This document shows positions 8,520 to 16,770 of a stretch of DNA of 64,000 nucleotides, in pieces; the first letter of the stretch is position 1, and each line of letters begins with the position of its first letter. The notes under the pieces were generated by a model. That model had not been told where the DNA came from and searched no databases. It was given only the letters and a program-made list of their open reading frames with translations. The stretch lies in contig CBDFHJ010000009.1 of the NCBI GenBank assembly GCA_965247635.1, positions 186,001 to 250,000 of the forward strand, read 5' to 3'. This DNA is from CBDFHJ01 sp965247635 (GTDB lineage: Bacteria > Chloroflexota > Dehalococcoidia > Lucifugimonadales > Australimonadaceae). A program made the translations under genes and the position numbers.

Positions 8520-9581
8520 ATGGAGCGTATGAAACTGCATCGCCCGCGGTCCCCAACCCTTGCCGCCGTTTTGGCCGGCGTGGTCCGGCTGGCCGCGTTG
8601 ACCGCAGCCGTCGCCGCGATGGCGGCGGGCTGCAGCGGACCATCGGAGGCGCAGCCCGCCGATAGCGCACTGGAGGGGTTGGCGTCGCCCCGCGGGCTGA
8701 CGGCCCTGGACGACGGTCGATTGCTCATCGCCGAGGTGGGCGGCGGGCGACTCCTGATCTTGGACCACCAAAACCGACTCGCCGTGCTCCACGAGGGCCT
8801 GCCACGGCTGAAAGACGGGCCGGAAGGAGCGCCCGCCGGAGTCTCTGCCGCCGTGCAGTTGGGCGGCATAACCTACTACGTGGTGGGGGAGGCCCGGGCC
8901 AAGGAGTTCCGCGAGGTCTACGCGCTGGCGCCGGGATCGCACCCCGTCGGTCTGACCGGCCAGGATCCCCTGGGACTAGCCCCCCTCAATCCCATCACCA
9001 ATCCCTACGACCTGCTGCCCACCCCCTCTGGCGGACTGCTCGTCAGCGACGCTGGAGCCAACGCGGTCTGGCGCGTCACCCTCGCCGGCGAGATCCACCT
9101 CTACGCTCGACTGGACCCTCAGCCCCACGCCACGGCTGACGGCTCGGCGCAGGTGGAGGCCGTGCCCACCGGCATTGCCTTGGGACCGGACGGCGCGGCC
9201 TACGTCGCCACCCTCACGGGGTTCCCCTTCCCCACCGGCGGTGCCCGGGTCCTGCGTTTGCAGGACGACAACGGCGACGGCGACGCTCTGGACCTCGGCG
9301 AGACCACCGTCTATGCTGATGGGTTCACCGCCGCGACGGACGTGGCTTTTGAGGCCGACGGCGCCATGCTGGTCACGGAGTACAGCGGCGACATGCGCTC
9401 CCTGGCCGAGGTTGGCTTCAAGGAGTCCCACCTGTTCCCAGGCAGGCTGGTCCGGTGGCGCGACGGTGTCATGTCGGTGGTGGCCGATGGCCTTGTTTCC
9501 CCCACGGCCGTGGCGGTGGCGCGGGGCCGCATCTACGTCAGCGAGGAGTTCGCCGGCAGGGTGCACATCGTCGAACCGTAG
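8520..9581 (+). CDS. ScyD/ScyE-family lipoprotein (NHL/beta-propeller-like)
   Basis: A 353-residue exported protein. The N-terminal hydrophobic segment ends in a lipobox-like MAAGC with Cys at about residue 38. The mature part contains repeated blade-like motifs (PRGLTALDDGRLLIAEVGGG, NPYDLLPTPSGGLLVSDAGAN, PTGIALGPDGAAYVATLTG, PTAVAVARGRIYVSEEFAG) typical of ScyD/ScyE and NHL-type propellers. The function of such stand-alone proteins is unknown. An in-frame ATG three codons downstream (8529) is an alternative start. Confidence 0.8.
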   Translation: MERMKLHRPRSPTLAAVLAGVVRLAALTAAVAAMAAGCSGPSEAQPADSALEGLASPRGLTALDDGRLLIAEVGGGRLLILDHQNRLAVLHEGLPRLKDGPEGAPAGVSAAVQLGGITYYVVGEARAKEFREVYALAPGSHPVGLTGQDPLGLAPLNPITNPYDLLPTPSGGLLVSDAGANAVWRVTLAGEIHLYARLDPQPHATADGSAQVEAVPTGIALGPDGAAYVATLTGFPFPTGGARVLRLQDDNGDGDALDLGETTVYADGFTAATDVAFEADGAMLVTEYSGDMRSLAEVGFKESHLFPGRLVRWRDGVMSVVADGLVSPTAVAVARGRIYVSEEFAGRVHIVEP

Positions 9582-9587
9582 TATGCT

Positions 9588-9770
9588 ATGGGCTGCCGGC
9601 CTACGGAGATGAGCGAGTACCTGAAGACCAGCGAGCTAACCGAGTCGCGGGCCTTCATCCACTCCTTTGTCAAGGAGATCGAAGTCAGGCCCGGCAAGGC
9701 CACGATCCACTACACCATACCCATTTCTCAATCGACGACAAAAACTGAGGTACTCATGGGCGGTGGACTT
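9588..9770 (+). pseudogene. C-terminal fragment of a serine recombinase
   Basis: The stretch LKTSELTESRAFIHSFVKEIEV.PGKATIHYTIPI matches the usual C-terminal end of large serine recombinases (…FIRSFVKEI.V.PG.A.I.Y.IP). No catalytic domain lies upstream; the preceding gene ends 7 bp before. This is a relic of a mobile element. The end coordinate is approximate, where the similarity fades. Confidence 0.6.
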
Positions 9771-9843
9771 GGATGCCGCTGGGAGTGGTGGAACTGGAGT
9801 TGGCGGCTAATCCCCTGAATGGGAAGAGTCGCTTCTCTAGGGC

Positions 9844-10523
9844 TTAGCTACAGACTCCGGTCGTTGCGGATACCTCTGCGCCACGCCACTCGCCTTTGTA
9901 GATCTGGCCGTCCGCGTATGCGCTCACGCGGAACCCATAAGATATGTTGCACACCAGTTCGCCTACGGTGTAGGTAGCGCGGTAATCGTGTCCACTCAGT
10001 GTCGCCGCTCACCCGGTACCCGGTGTTGAGGGCAACGACACAGAAGATTGCGGTGCTCGTAGGCGGTGAACCTGAATACCGTTGTCGATGTCATGGTCCA
10101 ACCAGAGTGACTCCAACTCCCCCGTTTATGGCCATCGCCAACACAGGACCGCGCCATCGTCCCGCAAAACGCACCCGTGAGAGCGGCCGCTGCTGACGGA
10201 CGTGAACTTATAACCCTCTCCGGGCGAGTCTTGATGACCATCCAGCTTGCTGCCCCAGCACAGCACAGTGCCTTCCTCCCGCAATGCGCACGCATGGTAC
10301 TCTTCACTGCTCATGGGCGAGAGCCAATAGAAACAAAACTCTGCGGTACTCGTGGGCGGTGGGCGTAGTTAGCGGTGGGTAGCGCTAGGGCCTGGGCGGT
10401 GAAGGTCACGGCCAGCGATACAACCGCTGTGAGGGCAACACCGTCGGTCTTACTGGTCGCTACGCTCCATGCCTCTGTAACACCCGAATTCCAGTCGATC
10501 CACTCGAACATCTCTTTCTTCAC
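9844..10523 (-). pseudogene. RCC1-repeat / fibronectin-III surface protein, degraded
   Basis: On the minus strand several frames carry pieces of one secreted protein. Around 10126-10314 are two RCC1-type repeats (EYHACALREEGTVLCWG and SHGCVLRDDGAVLCW). The end (about 9990-9844) encodes a fibronectin-III-like strand pattern (GELVCNISYGFRVSAYADG...ATTGVCS, then TAA). The pieces are out of frame with one another and contain stops, so the gene is dead. Its 5' limit is not clear. Confidence 0.55.
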
Positions 10524-10575
10524 GATGTCCGGTATTCCACCTCAACGCCGGACCGCATGATGGTTCGAGCCTTCC

Positions 10576-10637
10576 TTGGTGGGCCTAACTGGACGGTAGG
10601 CAGTACCATTTTCGAGATGTGGCTGGGGGCTCTGTGA
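10576..10637 (+). repeat. 62-bp coding repeat, copy 1 (end of an unknown gene)
   Basis: These 62 bp recur at 21516-21577 with only a few differences. In both places the same frame reads GGPNWTVGSTIFEMWLGAL followed by a stop codon. The two are therefore C-terminal remnants of one unknown gene family. I do not recognise the protein. Confidence 0.65.
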
Positions 10638-10655
10638 GCCTTGACTCAGCGATCC

Positions 10656-11384
10656 TTACGGGGAGTTCGAGCCTCCTCGGGTGGGCTGTCCTAGATGTCC
10701 TGACCACCTTGACACCATCAACATACCCAGGATAGCTATGGCAACCGCACCAATACTCATCGCGGCCTCGGAATTAGTGATGATGCCGCGGATGCATGTT
10801 GACTGTTCGCCACCCGTTAGGGGTCCAACGCTAATGGTCCCTTGTCCTCCAACATTGGGTCGTGACTCCCACCTGGAGTATCCGTCAGTGCCTCGGGTCA
10901 GCACCCAACAGCGAACCTCCGAGTCCTGGTTATTCATCCAAAGCAGCGCAAAGAAGCCGAAGCCTACAATCGCAGCGATCAACAGTCCTGCGAAAGTGGC
11001 AGGTGCCACGGTTGCCAGCAGGCGCCCCGCCACGGTCAGACTTCTGACCGCGGCGAACCAAATCACGAATGTCGCAGGCAGAAAAACGAAAAAGAGCGAC
11101 GAGAAGGTTGAGAAACTTGCGACCAACGACAGCAGACCTACGCCCAAAAGCAGTCCACCGCGTACACCAGGTTCTCGCACCCTAGAGGCAATGAGCGCCA
11201 GCGTATACGGCGAGAGGAAGAGTAGGGCCAACGTTATAGAGCCCGCACGCTGCGCGGCGACATGAGGTTCCTGTGACAAGAACGAGTAGAAGGCCAGCGT
11301 GATAGCTGGAATAAGGCCTATTGCGCCACCAACCACCGCCGCTCGAGCCCCGCGCTTCTGATTCTCCAATTCACTCATACACAA
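10656..11384 (-). CDS. Hypothetical multi-pass membrane protein
   Basis: A protein of about 240 residues with roughly five or six hydrophobic segments: AVVGGAIGLIPAITLAFYSF, LALLFLSPYTLALIAS, GLLSLVASFSTFSSLFFVFLP, FAGLLIAAIVGFGFFALLW and SIGAVAIAILGMLMV. A hydrophilic loop between the last two contains two Cys (RCWVLTRG, STCIRG) that could form an extracytoplasmic disulfide. The start is uncertain: the first codon or Met3. I recognise no family. It lies in a region of broken genes but is itself uninterrupted. Confidence 0.6.
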   Translation of the reverse strand: MCMSELENQKRGARAAVVGGAIGLIPAITLAFYSFLSQEPHVAAQRAGSITLALLFLSPYTLALIASRVREPGVRGGLLLGVGLLSLVASFSTFSSLFFVFLPATFVIWFAAVRSLTVAGRLLATVAPATFAGLLIAAIVGFGFFALLWMNNQDSEVRCWVLTRGTDGYSRWESRPNVGGQGTISVGPLTGGEQSTCIRGIITNSEAAMSIGAVAIAILGMLMVSRWSGHLGQPTRGGSNSP

Positions 11385-11839
11385 GCCAGCGGATGTAGAG
11401 TTGATTCGAACGACTGAAGGTCCGGACAGTACTTGCCTGGTGAGGACATTCTGGCGTTCATGCGATGCATACCCTCATGTTGGAGCCAGCTCGGTCCGTC
11501 AATCGCGCAGCCTGTCCAGCGATCTGAAACCAAACTCGCCGTTCCGAAGTGCAGTGCAAGCATGATAGGGCCACTACTAAAGAACATGAACGTTTCCCTC
11601 TCCACTGGCGAGGCTGGAGTTTAGACTTATCTCACCTACTCCACGGCCGTGCTGGACACCAGCGGAGGATGGTGGGGAGATCTGAGTTGGCACAGGTTCT
11701 TCTATCTCGCCCGTGGTAGTAGGCTGCGGGAGAACTGTCGTCCTGAGCAACGCGAAGGACCTGGCGCGCCTGCATATCTGGATGCGCATGGGGGCCGCAG
11801 CTGAGTCTCATCGTCCAGGCCCCATTCAATATCCAGTAA
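11385..11839. other. No supported gene; repeat-like patch
   Basis: Short open frames on both strands show no recognisable protein. Around 11740-11775 there is a patch like the dispersed 'cctgagc..cgaagga' repeats seen elsewhere in the window. It appears to have disrupted the permease remnant that follows. Confidence 0.4.
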
Positions 11840-12078
11840 CCGTGTCTGTGCAGGTGGGACCCAGTATCGCAGGCTGGATGGCCCTGACCGAGGTACAGAG
11901 CAACTCATGGATAGCTGACGCCGGAGTCTCCACCCAGATCGGCGGTTTGGTCAGGGTCAGCGAGTTGCCGAGCCAGTTGCATGCGTTCCTCGTCCTCACT
12001 GCGTACATGTTGATCGCTGGCGTGGCCGCGTTCTGGCTCTTTCAGCGTAAGGACATCGCTGGAGCGAAGGGTGAATGA
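11840..12078 (+). pseudogene. C-terminal fragment of an ABC-2 type transporter permease
   Basis: In frame up to the stop at 12078 the sequence reads like the end of an ABC-2 permease: an extracytoplasmic stretch, a last membrane helix (LHAFLVLTAYMLIAGVAAFWLF) and a short basic tail (QRKDIAGAKGE). The upstream 5' part is not present and the repeat-like DNA at about 11740 interrupts the frame. No ATPase gene is adjacent. Confidence 0.5.
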
Positions 12079-12087
12079 TTCTGGGAC

Positions 12088-13062
12088 CTAGCTGTTCGGA
12101 TTCGCCTCTAGGACTTCGGTTAACTCCTGTCTCGTGATTGTTATTTCGGGAGTCCTGCCAGGGTAGGTTTCGAAATTACTGTCGCCGACTATCCACACTT
12201 GCTCTGGCTCGCTTAGATACCAATAGCCCGGGAATTTCTCTTGGTCGGCCCTCTGCCGGAAGAAAAAGAGGTACGACTGGCCTGTTTTGAGCTCTACTGG
12301 ACTGAAGTCCGGGATGGCTAAAGAAACTGTCTCAGCCAGCCGTCCTCTCCAGAACTGGGACACCTCTATCTGGTAGAGCGTATATACCCTGTCGAACGTT
12401 CTCCCGCTAGGCCTTTGCAACTTGATGGTCTCAGAGTCCTCTTCAACCACGGTGCCTTCGACTACTACTGGAGAGTTCGCCGCCAGACGCGGCAAATCGA
12501 GCGGCCTCGTTGCCCAAGAGGGTGGATCGTTCCGATCGCTTTGATAAGCGAAGAAGCCGATAGCTCCCAAACCAACGACGATCCCCAACGATAGAACTAG
12601 ACCCATCCCCAAGCCCTGAGTTCGCATGGAAGGGGAGAAGCCGTGTCTATGCCATAAGGCGACCCCGTAGACGACGAACACAAGGCCCGGTGCGGCGAAT
12701 ATGAGCATGCCAGGTAGACCTGAGCCGAAAGGTGGCAGGTATGCGTAGAAGGAGGCGATAAAGATGAAGCCTGCGGCGATGGCACCGAGGGCAACGTACG
12801 GTACGGGTCGAAGCCGAACAGAGCCAACAACGAGAACCAAACCGATGAGACCATAGAGCGTTGTGGTGAGCCAGCCGAGCCCGACGCCGATGGTGCCCTC
12901 GGCTACGAGTGTATTTGACGAACTGAAGGCTGGATGGGTTCCAACGGTCACCGTCGCCAGCCCCAACCATGGGATGGCAACACGTGCACGGGACCATGTG
13001 AGGCACAATACTGCTGCCAATGGCAACAGGTTGACCCCGATTATCCAAACCCAGAAGTCCAA
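12088..13062 (-). CDS. Hypothetical membrane protein with a C-terminal soluble domain
   Basis: A 324-residue protein. The N-terminal half has about five or six hydrophobic helices, beginning FWVWIIGVNLLPLAAVLCLTW and ending GLVLSLGIVVGLGAIGFFAY. The C-terminal 150 residues are soluble (VVVEGTVVEEDSETIKL..., YTLYQIEVSQFWRGRLAETVSLAIP..., GQSYLFFFRQ). The pattern V.G.V........Y.....V...WKG looks like a small beta-barrel domain seen in secreted proteins. I cannot name a family. A strong hairpin (13101-13133) separates it from the next gene upstream. Confidence 0.65.
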   Translation of the reverse strand: MDFWVWIIGVNLLPLAAVLCLTWSRARVAIPWLGLATVTVGTHPAFSSSNTLVAEGTIGVGLGWLTTTLYGLIGLVLVVGSVRLRPVPYVALGAIAAGFIFIASFYAYLPPFGSGLPGMLIFAAPGLVFVVYGVALWHRHGFSPSMRTQGLGMGLVLSLGIVVGLGAIGFFAYQSDRNDPPSWATRPLDLPRLAANSPVVVEGTVVEEDSETIKLQRPSGRTFDRVYTLYQIEVSQFWRGRLAETVSLAIPDFSPVELKTGQSYLFFFRQRADQEKFPGYWYLSEPEQVWIVGDSNFETYPGRTPEITITRQELTEVLEANPNS

Positions 13063-13100
13063 TTCATACCCCTACTAGGTCGGTACTCCCCCTGCGCAGA

Positions 13101-13133
13101 GGGGCCGGGCGAGGTATACCCTTGCCCGGCCCC
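13101..13133. terminator. Strong GC-rich hairpin between two minus-strand genes
   Basis: About 14 paired bases (GGGGCCGGGCgAGG against CCtTGCCCGGCCCC, one G-T wobble) with a 5-base TATAC loop. It lies 44 bp after the stop of the C39-like gene on the minus strand. It lacks a T-tract, so it could be a factor-independent terminator of the GC-rich type or an mRNA-stabilising hairpin. Confidence 0.5.
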
Positions 13134-13176
13134 TAAGGAAGATAACATTGTGCGGCGAGAAAGTTCATACCAACTA

Positions 13177-13868
13177 CTAATCTGGCTCCAAGGTCACTAA
13201 GGTGAGGCAAATCCAGTTGGCCGACCAACTCACGATACCATCGAAACCGTCAGTCCCGGCAGGATCGTTCACTACCATCCAGTCAGTTGTGTTCCCATTT
13301 GAGTCAACCCAGGTTCCATAGCCTTTGATGGCGTTCCAGTGAAAGTCTGGCGCCGATCCACAAGCTGCAAACATGACGCCCAAGGGTCTGTCGTCGTCGA
13401 TGGACTCAGTGACTTCGTTCCACGTTTGTCCCCATCCCCATCCTGGCTTAACAGAGTAGTCGAAGTCGTAGCCTTGGTCGTCTGCATAGTCTGTCCAGCC
13501 CGTGGCGAAAAGGCCTGGTAGAGTCCCAGGGCAAGAGTAGGGCCAGCACCAATTGTTTGTATCCATCGTATCGTACAAAGCGTCGTGGTTATCGGTCCAA
13601 CTATCAAATAGAGTGTAGTTCAGTTGAATCCAGTAGTAGTCAACGATCATGGCTCCACTGGTAGGTCCGCAGTTCTTTGGTTTGTAATCATCATCTACGT
13701 CATCGCTGGACTGACCGTACAGAGGCACTCCAGCGATGCCTTTGTAAACGCTGGGGGATCGGACTTTGAAGGAGCTATTGAGTCGCTTCCCCCACAGGCG
13801 GCAGCCATAAAAACGGCAACGACTACCGAACCAATAAGCGATGCCGTTAGATTGTTGGTCTTCATCAT
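13177..13868 (-). pseudogene. Secreted C39-like cysteine peptidase, frameshifted
   Basis: The best start is ATG 13868, preceded by the near-perfect ribosome site AGGAGGAATTCT. It opens a lipoprotein signal (TNNLTASLIGS..., then MAAACGG). That frame stops after about 57 codons. The rest of the protein is in another frame: GIAGVPLYGQSSDD..., then NCGPTSGAMIVDYYW with the catalytic Cys, and later HWNAIKGYGTW with the likely catalytic His. The two frames can be joined between about 13740 and 13800. The fold is that of peptidase_C39_2-like proteins. One indel, real or a sequencing error, separates the parts. Confidence 0.65.
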
Positions 13869-13907
13869 AGAATTCCTCCTACATGTTCAAATAGCCGATC
13901 CAACCTG

Positions 13908-14330
13908 CTACCCGTCCACCAGCTCTATGCGGTCACCGTAACGTCGAAAGTCTGAGACGTTGAACGTCAATAGCCTGCGCTCCCCATGCGCCAGCATGGT
14001 TGCGACGATGTTGGCGTCGTGAATCTGCCGTCCCCCCGCGGGAATCTCTCGACACAGCCCCACGAGCGATTCGGTCACCACGGGACCGTCCTCGAGTATC
14101 TCGAAGCTGCCTATCAGCCTGCTCACGTCATCCAGGGCATCCTCACGGGTGATGGCCACTGGCCAGGTCTGCGGTCGAGTGACGACGGCCAGGTACTCTC
14201 GTATCACCTGACGGCTGATCCTTAGCGGTTCAGGGTCTCGAAAAGCGCGTTCCAAGCTGGCCCTGGCCGCGTCGTGGTCAGGCGCGCCGGGGATACGGGA
14301 CTTCACCAGCACGTTGGTGTCTATGAACAT
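13908..14330 (-). CDS. PIN-domain toxin (VapC-like ribonuclease)
   Basis: A 140-residue PIN protein. The typical acidic residues are visible: Asp in MFIDTNVLV at the start, Glu in VIREYLAVV, Asp in GRQIHDANIVATML and Asp in LLTFNVSDF. VapC toxins cleave tRNA or rRNA in a Mg-dependent way. I chose ATG 14330, which gives the canonical FIDTN start and lies 7 bp after the stop of the gene upstream, over an upstream start at 14366. The partner is not a VapB-type antitoxin but a DUF7662-like protein. Confidence 0.85.
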   Translation of the reverse strand: MFIDTNVLVKSRIPGAPDHDAARASLERAFRDPEPLRISRQVIREYLAVVTRPQTWPVAITREDALDDVSRLIGSFEILEDGPVVTESLVGLCREIPAGGRQIHDANIVATMLAHGERRLLTFNVSDFRRYGDRIELVDG

Positions 14331-14337
14331 GGCGGGA

Positions 14338-14742
14338 CTAAACCCTCTCCTCGTAGAGATCCTCACGTCTGAGGCTCAGACCTTCCGGCCACACCGCGGT
14401 GGGGTGGACGGGCCACGCCTCGTCGAGAGAGAGCCTGGGTATGGGCTTCGTGTGCGTTCGCCGGAACAGCAGCATCTCGCCATCCATATCGACCTCCGCC
14501 GTCTCCCAGCCGGCGACGCTCCAGGCAAGGGCGTGGCTGTGGCCATTGCCGCCTCTCTGATTTCCCCACCAGGGCCGGTGCAGCCGTGCGGACGGAGGCA
14601 GCTCGAATCCGATGACTGCCTCGACCTCGTTGAAGGAGGTCCTCCACTCCTGCACCTGAAGACTGGTCAGGTACGTGTACAGTCTCTGGTACTTGCCCCG
14701 AATCACCATCTCCAGGTACTTGTCCTTCTGGTCTACGGCCAT
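14338..14742 (-). CDS. DUF7662-like protein paired with the PIN toxin
   Basis: A 134-residue protein. Its centre (VEAVIGFELPPSARLHRPWWGNQ...SHALAWSVAGWETAEVDMDGEMLLFRR) matches the DUF7662 pattern: IG..LPPSAR....WW.N......A...AGW.V..V....V.F.R. Such proteins are of unknown function. AAGGAGG lies 7 bp before the ATG. It sits directly upstream of the PIN gene with 7 bp between them and behind its own promoter, the arrangement of an antitoxin followed by its toxin. The antitoxin role is inference from position. Confidence 0.75.
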   Translation of the reverse strand: MAVDQKDKYLEMVIRGKYQRLYTYLTSLQVQEWRTSFNEVEAVIGFELPPSARLHRPWWGNQRGGNGHSHALAWSVAGWETAEVDMDGEMLLFRRTHTKPIPRLSLDEAWPVHPTAVWPEGLSLRREDLYEERV

Positions 14743-14796
14743 GTCGTGCCTCCTTCGTCTCAGCTTGCCCTAGCCGGAGGGTAGATGTCCAGATAC

Positions 14797-14825
14797 ATTG
14801 TAGTGAGTTAGTGACTCCAACGCAA
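14797..14825 (-). promoter_or_regulatory. Promoter and possible operator of the DUF7662-PIN pair
   Basis: Read on the minus strand: TTGCGT (14825-14820), 17 bp, TACAAT (14802-14797), about 55 bp before the start codon. The spacer holds GAGTcactaACTC and a TAGTGA direct repeat on the other strand, suitable for autoregulatory binding as in other toxin-antitoxin operons. Binding is inferred. Confidence 0.5.
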
Positions 14826-15506
14826 GCGCCTGGACAACGGCAACGGACCGGGTAGGGCTCGCGCGCACAGACCCCCCTCAGGAGGCGCGAGATGCCAGGG
14901 GTCGCTGGCGGTGTCACACCCGTGTACGGGAGATCGCACGGGGCGGCAAGTTGCAGGATGGGCGATTCCGTAGCTGAAATCGGGGTGAATGGGGCATCCT
15001 GCTAAATCGGAGCGAGCAATTTGATTCCGGTACTCGTTCCACCCCTACTGGACAGTCGCAGCTACGAAAGTGGACAAAATGGCAGTGGCGGTCGCGGGTG
15101 TGATTGGAACAGGGCATCAAGTAGCTGCCGACCACCTGTCGATATCGTCTTTGTCTGGTTTCGCGTTCCGTGTTTCGGCGTGTTCATCCTGTTTCCCGGC
15201 GGCAATGGCCCAATAGTCCATTGTGAAGGCCGGGAACGTTGAAGGTAATGCCCTGCAAGCCATTGCTTTGGGAACGGTTTTGTGGTAAAGGCCTGCGGCG
15301 GAAGGGGAATGTTGAGTTCACTGATACCAGGGACAAGCTGAGCAACCTCGTCGAGGGGCTGATCAGGGAACACGAGCTGACCATGCCTCCCGACACGGTC
15401 CGCTGGGACAGCCGCAGCCGGCGCACGCAGACCCTTAGACGGATCGGCCCGTCGAGTAAAAAACAACGTCCCTATGCTGTGTCTGGGAGGGGCTATAATA
15501 GGGTGG
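14826..15506. other. Gene-poor stretch
   Basis: No gene I can support. A frame around 15300-15440 encodes a plausible-looking stretch (DTRDKLSNLVEGLIREHELTM). It has no recognisable family, no convincing start and an end overlapping the next gene, so it is left unassigned. An exported-protein or RNA role cannot be excluded. Confidence 0.35.
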
Positions 15507-16418
15507 ATGAACCAACTCAGTCAGAGCCTGATGAGCGTCGCCATTGGTGCGCTTACATCAATCCTGGTGCTGGCACCACTGGTGGGGATTCAACTAGCGT
15601 CCCAAGTCGCAGTCCAGGTGGTGCTGGCCATGTTGGCGGGAGCCGTCGTCATAGGGACGATGTCGGTGGCCCGGGGCACCCCTTTCCTGCCTTCTAAGGA
15701 ACGACGTCTCTTCGTCTTACCCAATCGGTTACAGCCCATGGTTCCGTTTCAGCTCATGTTTATGGGAGTGCCGCTGCTCATCGTGAGCCTCTTTGCAGAC
15801 TCCCCTGCCTCCCTGGTCAGCGCAGCTCTACTCGGCGCATTACTGGTGACTATACCTTGGCCCTCGCGGAACAAGTCCTGGCAGAGAGGGTCCTGGCAGG
15901 GCGTCTCGTCTTCTCACCGCCGATCCTCTCTAGTTGGACCGAACATCCAAGGGGCTCCCACGCAGGCGCCTCAGGGGCGATTCGAGAAGTTCTCAGAAGG
16001 GGCGCGTAGCGTTCTGTCCCACGCGCAGGAGGAAGCCCAGCGGTTCAACCACAACTACATCGGGACCGAGTACATCCTGCTTGGACTAGTACGGGAACCT
16101 GAAGGCGTAGCAGCCAAAGTCCTGACCAACCTTGGCGTGGAACTCTCCAAGGTGCGGTCGGCGGTGGAGTTCATCATTGGAAGTGGCGAGCGCCCTGGCC
16201 CCGGCGACATAGGGCTGACGCCCCGAGCCAAGAAGGTGATCGAGCTGGCAGTGGATGAGGCACGGCGCCTGAGTCACCAATACGTTGGCACCGAGCACCT
16301 GCTCATCGGCATCATGCGGGAGGGCGAGGGTGTGGCGGCTAGGGTCCTGGAGAGCATGGGTGTTAACTTGGAGCGCGTCCGCGCCGATGTCGCTCGGCTC
16401 TCTCAGAACAGCGAGTAG
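15507..16418 (+). CDS. Membrane-anchored protein with paired Clp N-terminal repeats
   Basis: About 303 residues. The first part has several hydrophobic segments (SVAIGALTSILVLAPLVGIQ, VVLAMLAGAVVIGTM, PFQLMFMGVPLLIVSLFA, SLVSAALLGALLVTIPW). After a basic linker comes a Clp_N region of two repeats: RSVLSHAQEEAQRFNHNYIGTEYILLGLVREPEGVAAKVL and KKVIELAVDEARRLSHQYVGTEHLLIGIMREGEGVAARVL. These repeats bind substrates or adaptors in ClpA/B/C, but no AAA+ ATPase follows. A membrane-tethered adaptor or decoy for Clp machinery is a reasonable inference. ATG 15507 was preferred to upstream frames. Confidence 0.8.
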   Translation: MNQLSQSLMSVAIGALTSILVLAPLVGIQLASQVAVQVVLAMLAGAVVIGTMSVARGTPFLPSKERRLFVLPNRLQPMVPFQLMFMGVPLLIVSLFADSPASLVSAALLGALLVTIPWPSRNKSWQRGSWQGVSSSHRRSSLVGPNIQGAPTQAPQGRFEKFSEGARSVLSHAQEEAQRFNHNYIGTEYILLGLVREPEGVAAKVLTNLGVELSKVRSAVEFIIGSGERPGPGDIGLTPRAKKVIELAVDEARRLSHQYVGTEHLLIGIMREGEGVAARVLESMGVNLERVRADVARLSQNSE

Positions 16419-16770
16419 TCCCGATAGGAACTACGGACAATCCCAGCTTGCCATTCTCACAAGGAAGACATCCGGTTAGGGAGCATGTCCTTATATGAAT
16501 CGAACCGGCACATCTCATGTGACTAATACTGTCGTGCTCCCCAAGCTGCGGCGGCAATCAGCATGTCTCCACGGCTTCAGCGTCAACATCCGATTCGTAT
16601 GGTGCCGGTTGACACTCTACACAGAACGAAAACGAATTTCCGATTGGCGCTCCGGCACCACTATGCTACTAGCTGGATATTTTGGTATTGCTTCCTCCGA
16701 CTGAAGCTAAATCAACCGCCCACCAGTATCTGAGCTATTGGTGTCTATTTGATAACAAGTATGTGCGACC
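16419..16770. other. Intergenic, nothing recognised
   Basis: About 350 bp between convergent genes. Short open frames show no family features and no clear hairpin terminator was found. Confidence 0.4.

Noticed and set aside
11375..11605. 76-residue minus-strand frame before the membrane protein at 10656
   Set aside because: No recognisable features; it overlaps the start of the better-supported gene.
15239..15697. Frame with DTRDKLSNLVEGLIREHEL
   Set aside because: No family, poor start, and its second half is out of frame within the Clp-N gene.
16495..16704. 69-residue frame in the gap after the Clp-N gene
   Set aside because: No family, no ribosome site, ordinary length for chance.
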